A stretch of DNA of 64,000 nt from Pseudomonadota bacterium (GTDB lineage Bacteria; Pseudomonadota; Gammaproteobacteria; Steroidobacterales; Steroidobacteraceae): the NCBI GenBank assembly GCA_021843755.1, contig JAKBWB010000014.1, positions 1 to 64,000 on the forward strand, written 5' to 3'. A program made the translations under genes and the position numbers. Shown in pieces: positions 52,307 through 59,973 of this stretch; position 1 is the first letter of the stretch, and each line of letters begins with the position of its first letter. The notes beneath the pieces were generated by a model, which worked only from the letters and a program-made list of their open reading frames with translations, had not been told where the DNA came from and ran no database searches.

Positions 52307-52561
52307 ATGACGGATTTGTTCGGTATCGATGCGATTGCCAGCCGGCTCGCCGAGAGCGTCCCGCCGGCCGTGCGTGCGGTGCAAAAGGATCTGGAGACCA
52401 ATTTCCGGGCCGTGTTGCGCGCCAGCCTGAGCAAGCTCGACCTGGTGACCCGCGAGGAATTCGATACACAGACCCGGGTGCTGCAGCGCACGCGGGAGCG
52501 CCTTGCCGAGCTCGAGGCTCGGCTGGCGGCGCTCGAGGGCGCTCCGCCTGCCGGCAAGTGA
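52307..52561 (+). CDS. ubiK: ubiquinone biosynthesis accessory factor UbiK
   Basis: 84 residues; ATG 52307 with GAGG six bases before it. Helical protein with a C-terminal coiled coil: ETNFRAVLRASLSKLDLVTREEFDTQ, then RLAELEARLAALE. This is the UbiK/YqiC (BMFP) family, which binds UbiJ and supports the soluble ubiquinone-synthesis complex. ubiJ itself is encoded at 58328-58921. comM starts 36 bases later, the usual ubiK-comM order. Confidence 0.92.
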   Translation: MTDLFGIDAIASRLAESVPPAVRAVQKDLETNFRAVLRASLSKLDLVTREEFDTQTRVLQRTRERLAELEARLAALEGAPPAGK

Positions 52562-52597
52562 CGCCGGTTGCGCTGACCGCCGCCGCTGGCGTGCGCG

Positions 52598-54133
52598 ATG
52601 TTCTTCTCGCTCGCGCGACTGATCTGCCGCGCCCAGGTGGGTCTCGCGGCGCCGCTCGTGCAGGTGGAAGTCACGTTGGCCGGCGGCCTGCCGGTCTTCC
52701 ACATCGTCGGGCTGCCGGCTCCCGTGGTGAGGGAGAGCCGCGAGCGGGTCCGTGCCGCGCTGCTGTCCTGCGGGTTTGAGTTTCCCGCCGGACGCATCGT
52801 CGTCAATCTCGCCCCGGCCGAGATCCCCAAGGACGGTGGCCGCTTCGAGCTGCCGATGGCCATCGGCATCCTGCTGGCATCCGGGCAATTGACCGCGCAG
52901 CCCGCAGCGCCCCCGTGTGAGGTGTACGGCGAACTCGGTCTCGATGCCGAAATACGGCCGGTGCGCGGCATTCTGCTCGCGGCCGCTCACGCGGGGCGCG
53001 CCGGCCACGAACTCATCGTGCCTGCGGCCAATCTCGAAGAAGCGCTGATCGCGGGCACACCGGTGCGCTCGGCCTCGCACCTGCGCGAAGTGTGCGCACA
53101 CTGGTCCGGAGGCCACAGCCTGCCCCTGCACCGAGGGTCGCGACCCACAGGATCGGGGGCGGCGCATCAGCCGGATCTGCGCGATGTGCGCGGCCAGCTG
53201 CGCGCCAAGCGGGCGCTCCTGATTGCGGCGGCCGGCGGCCACAACCTGCTGCTGATCGGTCCACCCGGCAGCGGCAAGACCCTGTTGGCGCGGCGCCTGC
53301 CGACGCTTCTGCCGCCGCTCACGGACGCCGAAGCGCTCGATTGCGCGGCCATCGCCTCGGTCAGCCAGGCGGGCTTTCGGTTGGAGCGCTATGCACAGCG
53401 GCCGTTTCGCGAGCCGCATCACACCGCTTCCGTACCGGCACTGGTCGGCGGCGGCGCCCGCGCGCTCCCCGGAGAAGTCACCCTGGCACACCACGGCGTG
53501 TTGTTTCTCGACGAGCTTCCCGAGTTCGACCGCCGGACGCTCGAGGCGCTGCGCGAGCCGCTCGAGGCCGGCGTCGTCAATGTGTCACGCGCGGCGGTGC
53601 ACGCGATCTATCCGGCGCGGTTTCAGCTCATTGCCGCCATGAACCCCTGTCCGTGCGGCCACGAGGGCGATGAGCAGATCCCATGCCGCTGTACCCCGGC
53701 GCAGGTCGCCCGGTACCGCGCGCGGATCTCCGGTCCGCTGCTCGAGCGCTTCGATCTTCACATCCCGGTGGATCGGCCCGAGCCTGGAGCGTTCAGCGCC
53801 GGCGCCGCGCGCGGCGAAGACAGTGCGGCGCTGGCCGAGCGCGTCGCCTGCGCCCGGGCGCGCCAGATTGCGCGTCAGGGCTGTTGCAACGCGGAGCTGA
53901 CCGACGAGCACTGCGAGCGCTGGTGTGCCACCGATGCGGCGGGCGAGCGCCTGCTGGAGCAGGCCGTCGCGCGCTTCCATCTCTCGGCGCGGGCCCGCCG
54001 GCGCATCATGAAGTTGGCTCGCACCATCGCCGATCTGGACTCCGGCCCCGGTGACATTACCGCCGCGCAGCTCGGCGAGGCGGTGATGCTGCGCTGCCTG
54101 GATCGGGAACGCCTTACTTCGGTTTGCCCTTGA
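52598..54133 (+). CDS. comM: ComM/YifB family AAA+ helicase-like ATPase
   Basis: 511 residues. N-terminal Lon-like domain (VEVTLAGGLPVFHIVGLP, RVRAALLSCGFEFPAGRIVVNLAPAE), then the Mg-chelatase AAA+ core: Walker A GPPGSGKT, Walker B GVLFLDELPEF, sensor AAMNPCPCG, and a C-terminal helical domain with RARRRIMKLARTIADL. ComM drives branch migration during natural transformation in Vibrio and Acinetobacter. Its 3' end overlaps the broken cytochrome gene by 20 bases. Confidence 0.95.
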   Translation: MFFSLARLICRAQVGLAAPLVQVEVTLAGGLPVFHIVGLPAPVVRESRERVRAALLSCGFEFPAGRIVVNLAPAEIPKDGGRFELPMAIGILLASGQLTAQPAAPPCEVYGELGLDAEIRPVRGILLAAAHAGRAGHELIVPAANLEEALIAGTPVRSASHLREVCAHWSGGHSLPLHRGSRPTGSGAAHQPDLRDVRGQLRAKRALLIAAAGGHNLLLIGPPGSGKTLLARRLPTLLPPLTDAEALDCAAIASVSQAGFRLERYAQRPFREPHHTASVPALVGGGARALPGEVTLAHHGVLFLDELPEFDRRTLEALREPLEAGVVNVSRAAVHAIYPARFQLIAAMNPCPCGHEGDEQIPCRCTPAQVARYRARISGPLLERFDLHIPVDRPEPGAFSAGAARGEDSAALAERVACARARQIARQGCCNAELTDEHCERWCATDAAGERLLEQAVARFHLSARARRRIMKLARTIADLDSGPGDITAAQLGEAVMLRCLDRERLTSVCP

Positions 54134-54611
54134 CCATCCGCGGATCGACCAGCGACACCAGGTCGTTGACGGCCCGCCTGACCACCGCGTCCGGACGGTT
54201 CGGACGGCCGCCCTCGGCCGGCATCACGCCGGTCGAGCCGTGGTAGCCGTGCAGCGCGTGCTCGTATCGCCTCGCCGGCCTCGGGTGCCCCCGCGATGAC
54301 CGGTCCGTGGCAGGCGCTGCAGATCTGCTCTAATGTTTGCCCGTGGTCGGTATGCTGAGGCCGCCGCTCGAGGCGCCCGTCGCGGGCGCGCCTGCCGGGC
54401 CGGCAGTGCTCCGCCCGGCGACCGCTTTCGCCTTGGACGGTGCGACGTTCCCTTGCAGCTTGTGGATGTACTCGTTTTCCGACAAGACTTCCCGTTCCTG
54501 CGTGTGGGCGCCGATGTAGCGGGCGATAATGAAGAAGACAATGGCGATCGTCGCCAGGGTGCCGATGACCAGGCTGAACACTCGGATGAAATGCGAGTCC
54601 TGCTTGCTCAC
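54114..54611 (-). pseudogene. cytochrome c5-family gene, broken by two frameshifts
   Basis: Three blocks in different frames. Block 1 (GTG 54611 with AGAGG ahead, to TAG at 54330) gives SKQDSHFIRVFSLVIG, one membrane helix and a Pro/Ala-rich linker. Block 2, one base out of frame, carries LEQICSACHGPVIAGAPEAG, with the heme site at 54307-54321. Block 3, shifted again, reads YEHALHGYHGSTGVMPAEGG and ends KGKPK-stop at 54114. Intact c5 proteins have about 17 more residues between blocks 2 and 3, so the second break includes a deletion. Not expected to give a working electron carrier. Confidence 0.8.
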
Positions 54612-54705
54612 GATACCTCTCTGGGGAATCTGTGAACGCGGAAGCCGCCAGTATAGCCGCTCGCGGGCGCAACGGCTGAAACGGGCGCAGGGTGGTGGTC
54701 GGGCA

Positions 54706-54746
54706 GGCCACCGGGGCGGGAGCATGCTCCCGCAATCGCGGTGGCC
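54706..54746. repeat. nested inverted repeat with an 18-base perfect palindrome
   Basis: Inner perfect palindrome GCGGGAGCATGCTCCCGC (54716-54733), flanked by GGCCACC (54706-54712) and GGTGGCC (54740-54746). Located between the broken cytochrome gene and tRNA-Arg. There is no T run on either side. Could be a REP-like element, a recombination scar or a transcription-pausing structure. Confidence 0.6.
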
Positions 54747-54875
54747 TCTCCATGGACGGGCGTGCGTAGAGCCGCGTATCATCACCCTCCCCCGGCGGAA
54801 GGGGGCCGTGCAGGACACGTCCCTGGACAGCCCCCGGCCCGGCCATCCGTGGCCAGGCGCGCGCCGTTGCGCGGC

Positions 54876-54952
54876 GCGCCCGTAGCTCAGTTGGATAGAG
54901 TGGCAGCCTCCGAAGCTGCAGGTCGCTGGTTCGAATCCAGTCGGGCGCGCCA
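54876..54952 (+). tRNA. tRNA-Arg (anticodon CCG)
   Basis: 77 bases including encoded CCA. Acceptor GCGCCCG (54876-54882) pairs with CGGGCGC (54942-54948); D arm GCTC/GAGT; anticodon stem GCAGC/GCTGC with loop CTCCGAA, anticodon CCG at 54910-54912; T arm GCTGG-TTCGAAT-CCAGT. Reads CGG codons, which are common in this GC-rich genome. Its 3' end is the start of an 80-base direct repeat. Confidence 0.95.
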
Positions 54953-55013
54953 ATTTGCACGGGTCGGTGGACCCGAGCGGCCGGATCGCTGGTTCGACAA
55001 ACGCGCCGGGAGC
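54934..55013. repeat. 80-base direct repeat, copy 1 (overlaps tRNA-Arg 3' end)
   Basis: Begins in the T loop of tRNA-Arg (AATCCAG...) and runs 61 bases past its CCA. Copy 2 is 140 bases downstream and differs at one base (54963 G, 55103 A). Within each copy, GATCGCTGGTTCGA also resembles the tRNA's own T-arm region, so the unit contains a second partial tRNA echo. Confidence 0.9.
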
Positions 55014-55073
55014 GCGTTTGGACGGTGCGTAGCACCGGCCCCGAAGGGGCGCCCGCCAGGGATGGTAGGGCGC

Positions 55074-55153
55074 AATCCAGTCGGGCGCGCCAATTTGCAC
55101 GGATCGGTGGACCCGAGCGGCCGGATCGCTGGTTCGACAAACGCGCCGGGAGC
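55074..55153. repeat. 80-base direct repeat, copy 2 (displaced tRNA 3' end)
   Basis: Carries a second copy of the T-loop-to-CCA end of tRNA-Arg without the rest of the tRNA, followed by the same 61 bases as copy 1. The 60 bases between the copies hold two small hairpins (GGTGC-GTA-GCACC and GCCCC-GAA-GGGGC) and no gene. The arrangement is what a tRNA-directed integration or its decayed remnant would leave. Confidence 0.9.
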
Positions 55154-55201
55154 AAGCGCGGCCGGACCGCAAGACGCCTGAGCAGCGAGGAACTCGACTC
55201 G

Positions 55202-55969
55202 ATGAAAGCCGTTCCCCTGGCCATTCTCACCCTGGTTCTCGTGCCTGCGGCAGCAATGGCCGCCGCGGCGCCGAGCGCGACCTCTTCGGGCAAGTTCACC
55301 GGCAAGGGCCAGCTCGGCTTTCTTGCCTCCCAGGGAAACGCGCACGGCAAGTCCGGCAACGTCGCGCTCGATCTCAGTTATGTCATCGGACCCTGGAAGC
55401 ACATGCTCGATCTGACCGGTCTGTACGGACAGAGCCAGGGCATCGTATCCGCCGAGCGCTGGACGGCCATGTGGCAGACCAACCGCAGCATCAGCGCCGA
55501 CGTGTTCGCCTTCGGCTCGCTGCGCTACGAGCACGACATGTTCGACGGCTTCCAGTACCAGCGCAACCTGTCGGCCGGCTTCGGCTATGCGGTGCTGAAA
55601 TCCAAATCGATCACGCTGAGCACGCAGCTCGGCGCCGGCTACATGATGTCCCGGCCGGAGCTGCTGATCCGCAACGCGCAAGGCACCGTGGTGGAGCGCA
55701 TCCCGCAGCTCGTTCAGAACTACGCGATCGCCACCGCGGGTATCAATTACGATGAGAAAATCACCTCCACCACGACGATTACGGACAAGCTGCTGGTGGA
55801 CGCCGGATCGCAAAACACGTTGCTCACCAATCGGCTCGCCTTCGTGGTGAAGATCTCAACCAAGCTCGCGATGAGCCTGGGCTATGACATTCAGGACAAC
55901 ACCCGGCCGCCGGCCGGCATCAAGACTCTCAATTCCACCGAAATGGTCAATCTGGTCTACGCGTTCTGA
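55202..55969 (+). CDS. DUF481 family outer-membrane-type protein
   Basis: 255 residues. Signal peptide MKAVPLAILTLVLVPAAAMA. The rest is alternating beta-strand sequence beginning GKGQLGFLASQGNAHGKSGNVALDL, the DUF481 opening, and ending in aromatic strand STEMVNLVYAF, a barrel-insertion signal. Related proteins are salt-induced or general small barrels of unknown role. A GAGGA lies 12 bases before the ATG. Starts 48 bases after the second direct repeat. Confidence 0.88.
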   Translation: MKAVPLAILTLVLVPAAAMAAAAPSATSSGKFTGKGQLGFLASQGNAHGKSGNVALDLSYVIGPWKHMLDLTGLYGQSQGIVSAERWTAMWQTNRSISADVFAFGSLRYEHDMFDGFQYQRNLSAGFGYAVLKSKSITLSTQLGAGYMMSRPELLIRNAQGTVVERIPQLVQNYAIATAGINYDEKITSTTTITDKLLVDAGSQNTLLTNRLAFVVKISTKLAMSLGYDIQDNTRPPAGIKTLNSTEMVNLVYAF

Positions 55970-56661
55970 GCGCTGTGGCCGCCGCGGCGCAGATCCTCGA
56001 TGACGACGCCCGCATCGCGCGCCTCCTGCTCGTGGCTTGAATCCCGCCAGGGCTCCTCGAGCGCCGCCTCGTACCAGCAGCGCATCGCCGGCAGCTCGAG
56101 CAGCCGCCGCGCGTACTCCAGCCCCGCCGCCGGGAGCGGCAGCTCGTAGGTTTGGATGCGAAACGCCACCGGCGCGAAGAATGCATCCGCGCCCCCGAAG
56201 GCCGCGCCGGCGAGATACGGTCCGCCGAAACGCCGCAGGCCATCCTGCCAGAGCGCCTGCAGCCGCTCGAGATCGGTGCGCAGCGCGCCCTCGATGCGCT
56301 GCAGTCGCACGCGCAGGCCGCAGTTCATGCCGCAGATCTGGCGCAGGGCGCCAAAGCCGGAATGCATCTCGGCGGCCGCGCAACGCGCGAAGGCGCGCGC
56401 GAGCGGATCGCCCGGCCAGACGCCCGCATGGCGCTCGGCCAGATACTCCACGATCGCGAGTGAATCCCATACGGCCGTCGAGCCGTCGTGCAGGCAAGGC
56501 ACCTTGCCGTTGGGCGAGAACCTGGAAAAGTCATGGGGCTGGGCGGCGGTGCCGAACGGAACCAGCCGCTCATCGAACGGGATCCCGAGGGTGCGCATCA
56601 GCACCCAGGGGCGCAGCGACCAGGAGGAATAATTTCGATTGGCGATGTAGAGCGTGTACAT
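55957..56661 (-). CDS. glutathione S-transferase
   Basis: 234 residues from ATG 56661 (MYTLYIANRNYSSWSLRPWVLMR). Thioredoxin-like N domain with the glutathione-binding SSWS, PNGKVPCLHDGS and DSLAIVEYLAERH; helical C domain with FGGADAFFAPVAFRI. The YSSWSLRP opening places it in the YfcF-like/GST group found beside ubi genes in some genomes. Conjugates or reduces an unknown substrate with glutathione. The 3' end overlaps the convergent DUF481 gene by 13 bases. Confidence 0.9.
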   Translation of the reverse strand: MYTLYIANRNYSSWSLRPWVLMRTLGIPFDERLVPFGTAAQPHDFSRFSPNGKVPCLHDGSTAVWDSLAIVEYLAERHAGVWPGDPLARAFARCAAAEMHSGFGALRQICGMNCGLRVRLQRIEGALRTDLERLQALWQDGLRRFGGPYLAGAAFGGADAFFAPVAFRIQTYELPLPAAGLEYARRLLELPAMRCWYEAALEEPWRDSSHEQEARDAGVVIEDLRRGGHSAQNA

Positions 56662-56675
56662 GAGTTGCTTCCCGG

Positions 56676-58331
56676 TCAAAGCCAGCGGTAGGCCGCCAGG
56701 ACCCCCGCAACACCGCCCGCCGTCAGTACCCAGCCGGGCCACACCGGGTGGCCCACGGCCGTCCACACCAGCCCGCCGAGCAGCACCGCGCCGGCCACGG
56801 TCACTGCGTCGCGCCGCCGGGCCGCGGCCCGCAGCTCCTGGCGCAGCGGACTCAACTCCGTCACCTCGGTGTGCGACTCAGGCTCCTGGGCGCGCCTGAG
56901 GGAGGCCCGCAGCAGCACCGGCAGGCCCTGGATCGAGTCGAGCACCTCCGGGAGCTGGCGCCACAGGCTCTTGATCACGCGGCGCACGCTGGCGCGCTCG
57001 CGCATCCATTCGCGCAGGATCGGCGTGGCCGTATTCCAGATGTCCAGTTGCGGGTACAGCTCCCGTCCCAATCCCTCGATGTTGAACAGCGTCTTCTGCA
57101 GCAGCATCAGCTGCGGTTGGATCTGCATGTCGAAGCGGCGAGAGATCTCGAACAGCCGCAGCAGCAGGTGGGCGAAGGAGATGTCGGCGAGCGGCCGGTC
57201 GAAAATCGGCTCGCACACGGTGCGCACGGCCGACTCCATCTCATCGATGCGGGTCTGCGGCGGCACCCAGCCGGACTCGACGTGCAGCACCGCCACGCGC
57301 CGGTAGTCGCGCTGGAACACCGCGAGGAAATTCTCGGCCAGATAGTGCTGGTCGCGCGGATCGAGCGTGCCCATGATGCCGAAGTCGATGGCTGCGTAGC
57401 GCGGCCGGGCCGGGTCGTCGGCCAGCACGAAGATGTTGCCCGGGTGCATGTCGGCGTGGAAGAAGTTGTGGCGGAACACCTGGGTGAAGAAGATCCGCAC
57501 GCCGTTTTCGGCCAGGCGCTTGAAATTGGTGCCCAGGGCCTTCAGCCGCGTCATGTCGCTGATCGGAATGCCGCGGATGCGCTCCATCACCATCACGTCG
57601 GTGCGGCAGTAGTCCCAGAACACCTCCGGCACGTACAGCAGATCGGAACCGGCGAAATTGCGCCGCAACTGCGCGGCGTTGGCCGCTTCGCGCATCAGAT
57701 CGAGCTCATCCAGGATGGTCTTCTCGTACTCGTGCACCAGCTCGAGCGGGCGCAGCCGGCGCGCCTCGCGCCAGTAAGTCTGCGCAAGGCCCGCCAGGGT
57801 GTAGAGGACCTCCAGATCCCCCTCGATGCGCATGCGCATGCCCGGCCGCAGAACCTTGACCACGACCTCGCGGCCGTTCTCCAGGCGTGCCGCGTGCACT
57901 TGCGCGATCGAGGCTGCCGCCAGCGGCTCGTCCTCGAACGCCGCGAAGATCTCCCGGATCGGCCGGCCCACGCTGCGCTCGATCGTCGCGCGCGCCGTTG
58001 CGGCCTCGAACGGCGGCACGCGGTCCTGCAGCTTGGCGAGTTCGTCGGCGATGTCCGACGGCAGCAGGTCGCGGCGCGTGGAGATGGCCTGGCCGAATTT
58101 CACGAACAGCGGCCCGAGCTCCTGCAGGGCCAGGCGCAGCCGCAGCCCGCGCGGCGCGTCGCGGTCGCGCCGGAACCACATCCACGGCGCCAGATAGAAC
58201 AGGAAGCGCAGCGGACGGTACAGATGGGTGGCGTGGACGAAGTCTTCCAGGCCGTGCTTCAAGAGCACGCGCTGGATCTGCACGAGTCGAGCGAGGACCC
58301 GCAGATTGATCATCCGGCGCGCCGGCGTCAC
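56676..58331 (-). CDS. ubiB: ubiquinone biosynthesis ATPase-kinase-like protein UbiB
   Basis: 551 residues. ADCK/ABC1 family: KFGQ motif in GPLFVKFGQAISTRRDLLP, alanine-rich loop EPLAAASIAQVHAA, catalytic HADMHPGNIFV and metal-binding AIDFGIMG. Two hydrophobic segments end the protein (VAGAVLLGGLVWTAVG and VLTAGGVAGVLAAYRWL). Needed for ubiquinone synthesis, probably extracting prenyl intermediates from the membrane. The start overlaps the ubiJ stop by 4 bases. Confidence 0.96.
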   Translation of the reverse strand: MTPARRMINLRVLARLVQIQRVLLKHGLEDFVHATHLYRPLRFLFYLAPWMWFRRDRDAPRGLRLRLALQELGPLFVKFGQAISTRRDLLPSDIADELAKLQDRVPPFEAATARATIERSVGRPIREIFAAFEDEPLAAASIAQVHAARLENGREVVVKVLRPGMRMRIEGDLEVLYTLAGLAQTYWREARRLRPLELVHEYEKTILDELDLMREAANAAQLRRNFAGSDLLYVPEVFWDYCRTDVMVMERIRGIPISDMTRLKALGTNFKRLAENGVRIFFTQVFRHNFFHADMHPGNIFVLADDPARPRYAAIDFGIMGTLDPRDQHYLAENFLAVFQRDYRRVAVLHVESGWVPPQTRIDEMESAVRTVCEPIFDRPLADISFAHLLLRLFEISRRFDMQIQPQLMLLQKTLFNIEGLGRELYPQLDIWNTATPILREWMRERASVRRVIKSLWRQLPEVLDSIQGLPVLLRASLRRAQEPESHTEVTELSPLRQELRAAARRRDAVTVAGAVLLGGLVWTAVGHPVWPGWVLTAGGVAGVLAAYRWL

Positions 58332-58921
58332 GGCGCTGCCGCTCGGTGCTCTAGCAGCTCCAGGCGTGCGGCCAGTCGATCGACATCCTCGCGCAGCGCA
58401 TCGACATCGCGCAGGAAGGCCTCGCCTTCAGGCCGCGACACCAGATCCCGGCGCTCGTGGCTCGCGTACTCGCCGATGTCCCGCCACAGCGTATCGAGGG
58501 CGGATCGGCTCCAGCGCAGCGTGCCGCGCACCAGTTGCCCGGCGCGGTGGGCGGGGACGTCACCGACGAGCAAGGCCAACTCCTCTTCCAGATCGGGCGC
58601 GAGCAGCCGCAGCAGCTCCTGGAATTTCTCCGCGATCTCAACGTCACCGCGGATTTCGACCGTTCCGCGCCGCAGCGGCTCGCGGGACAAGGCCGCGCCG
58701 GTCAGCAGCAGGCTCAAGGGACCGCCGACGATGGATGCGTCCGCGGTTTCGGACCCGCGGTGCAGGCGCAGCGAGCTCCCCGTGGACTCGATCAGCAATC
58801 GCAGCAGATCCGGTGCCTCGACCGCCAGTCGCCGCCCATCGAGTTCCGTGCACAGCTGCCGCGCGCGCACCGAGCGCGGCAGGCCGCGATTGAGCAGGTT
58901 TTCCAGAGTCGAGCGGATCAT
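58328..58921 (-). CDS. ubiJ: ubiquinone biosynthesis lipid-binding protein UbiJ
   Basis: 197 residues. SCP2 sterol-carrier fold (about 10-110): GRRLAVEAPDLLRLLIESTGSSLRL, IVGGPLSLLLTGA. A C-terminal coiled coil (AFLRDVDALREDVDRLAARLELLEH) is the UbiK-binding region in E. coli, and ubiK is in this window. Binds ubiquinone intermediates within the Ubi complex. Middle gene of ubiE-ubiJ-ubiB. Confidence 0.94.
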   Translation of the reverse strand: MIRSTLENLLNRGLPRSVRARQLCTELDGRRLAVEAPDLLRLLIESTGSSLRLHRGSETADASIVGGPLSLLLTGAALSREPLRRGTVEIRGDVEIAEKFQELLRLLAPDLEEELALLVGDVPAHRAGQLVRGTLRWSRSALDTLWRDIGEYASHERRDLVSRPEGEAFLRDVDALREDVDRLAARLELLEHRAAAP

Positions 58922-58930
58922 GCGCGAGGG

Positions 58931-59680
58931 TCAGTACTTGTAGCCGCGGTGGACGGCGACGATGCCGCCGGAGAGATTGTGATAGCGGCAGCCCTCGAGG
59001 CCGGCCGCGCACATCATTTCCAGCAGTTTCTCCTGCGGCGGATGCATGCGGATCGATTCGGCCAGGTAGCGGTAGCTCGCCTCGTCGTGCGCCACCCACT
59101 TGCCGATCTTCGGCAGGATCCCGAACGAGTAGGCGTCGTAGAGGGGCTTCAGTCCCGGCAGCACCGGACGGGAGAACTCCAGCACCAGCAGCTGGCCGCC
59201 GGGCCTGAGCACGCGGAACATGGAGGCGAGCGCGGCGGGCTTGTCGGTGACGTTGCGCAGCCCGAACCCGATGGTCACGCAGTCGAAGGTGTCCGGCCGG
59301 AACGGCAGGTTCTGTGCGTCGGCCAGTACGTACTCGACGTTGCCGACCACGCCGCGGTCGATGAGCCGGTCGCGGCCGCGCTCGAGCATCGCGGCGTTGA
59401 TGTCGCTCAGGACCACACGGCCGCGCTCCCCGACCTGCCGGGCGAGTCCCGCGGTGAGATCGCCCGTGCCGCCGGCGACATCCAGCGCGGACTGTCCCGG
59501 GCGCAGCCCGGTGAGCGCCAGCGTGAATCGCTTCCACAGCCTGTGCGCGCCGCCGGACATCAGGTCATTCATCAGGTCGTAGCGGCCCGCGACCGAGTCG
59601 AACACGCCACGCACGCGGCGGGCCTTCTCGCCCCACGCCACGCGCTCGTAGCCGAAATCGGTCGACGGATCCTCGCTCAT
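58931..59680 (-). CDS. ubiE: demethylmenaquinone/2-methoxy-6-polyprenyl-1,4-benzoquinol methyltransferase
   Basis: 249 residues. [43 protein letters not shown] is split by the family into the UbiE opening and helix; SAM site [31 protein letters not shown]; ends [15 protein letters not shown]-methylates the quinone ring. First gene of the ubiEJB operon. Confidence 0.97.
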   Translation of the reverse strand: MSEDPSTDFGYERVAWGEKARRVRGVFDSVAGRYDLMNDLMSGGAHRLWKRFTLALTGLRPGQSALDVAGGTGDLTAGLARQVGERGRVVLSDINAAMLERGRDRLIDRGVVGNVEYVLADAQNLPFRPDTFDCVTIGFGLRNVTDKPAALASMFRVLRPGGQLLVLEFSRPVLPGLKPLYDAYSFGILPKIGKWVAHDEASYRYLAESIRMHPPQEKLLEMMCAAGLEGCRYHNLSGGIVAVHRGYKY

Positions 59681-59765
59681 TTCGCTCGCCGGATGGTAAA
59701 GACCCGGACATTGTATCCTCGGGCGCCGCCCCGAGCGCGATCCGGCGGACCGGAAGCGTCCTCTA

Positions 59766-59783
59766 CCGCGACCGCGGTCGCGG
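59766..59783. repeat. 18-base perfect palindrome CCGCGACCGCGGTCGCGG
   Basis: Perfect self-complementary sequence between ubiE and the downstream RNA candidate. Its location upstream of both divergent units allows an operator or a cruciform, but it is all G/C apart from one A-T pair, so chance in GC-rich DNA cannot be dismissed. Confidence 0.4.
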
Positions 59784-59827
59784 CGTCAAGCGCCATCGGG
59801 AAGAGGGAAGTATTTGCAATTTGGTGG

Positions 59828-59911
59828 ACGCGGAGCACACAATCTGTGCCGCGTACGGGGGTCTTGAAACCTTCGGGGCCGGACGGTGTCTAAACCCCTC
59901 CGGCCTTTTTT
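59828..59911 (+). ncRNA. structured RNA or transcription attenuator before the kor operon
   Basis: Hairpin 1: ACGCGG-AG-CACA, loop CAATC, TGTG-CCGCGT (59828-59854). A linker GGGGGTCTTGAAACC follows, then a terminator: GGCCGGA (59877-59883), 15-base loop, TCCGGCC (59899-59905), then six T. GGGG at 59875-59878 could instead pair with CCCC at 59895-59898 and undo the terminator, an antiterminator-like choice. It ends about 60 bases before the next gene on the same strand. Either a small RNA of about 100 bases or a leader controlling that operon. I do not recognise a known family. Confidence 0.5.
59877..59911 (+). terminator. intrinsic terminator upstream of the kor operon
   Basis: Seven-pair G/C-rich stem followed by TTTTTT (59906-59911). 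Direction is plus. No plus-strand gene lies upstream within the preceding 5 kb except across the opposing ubi operon, so it must end a short leader or small RNA. Confidence 0.8.
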
Positions 59912-59973
59912 ATGGGATTCCCCGGCGCTCGGGCCGCGGCGGGCTAGGGCTGCGGGCTCGGCTTGCACTATGA

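Noticed and set aside
54330-55172. Antisense peptides over tRNA-Arg reading LARPTGFEPATCSFGG
   Set aside because: This is the familiar false protein produced by translating tRNA genes on the wrong strand; the repeated peptide merely reflects the 80-base direct repeats.
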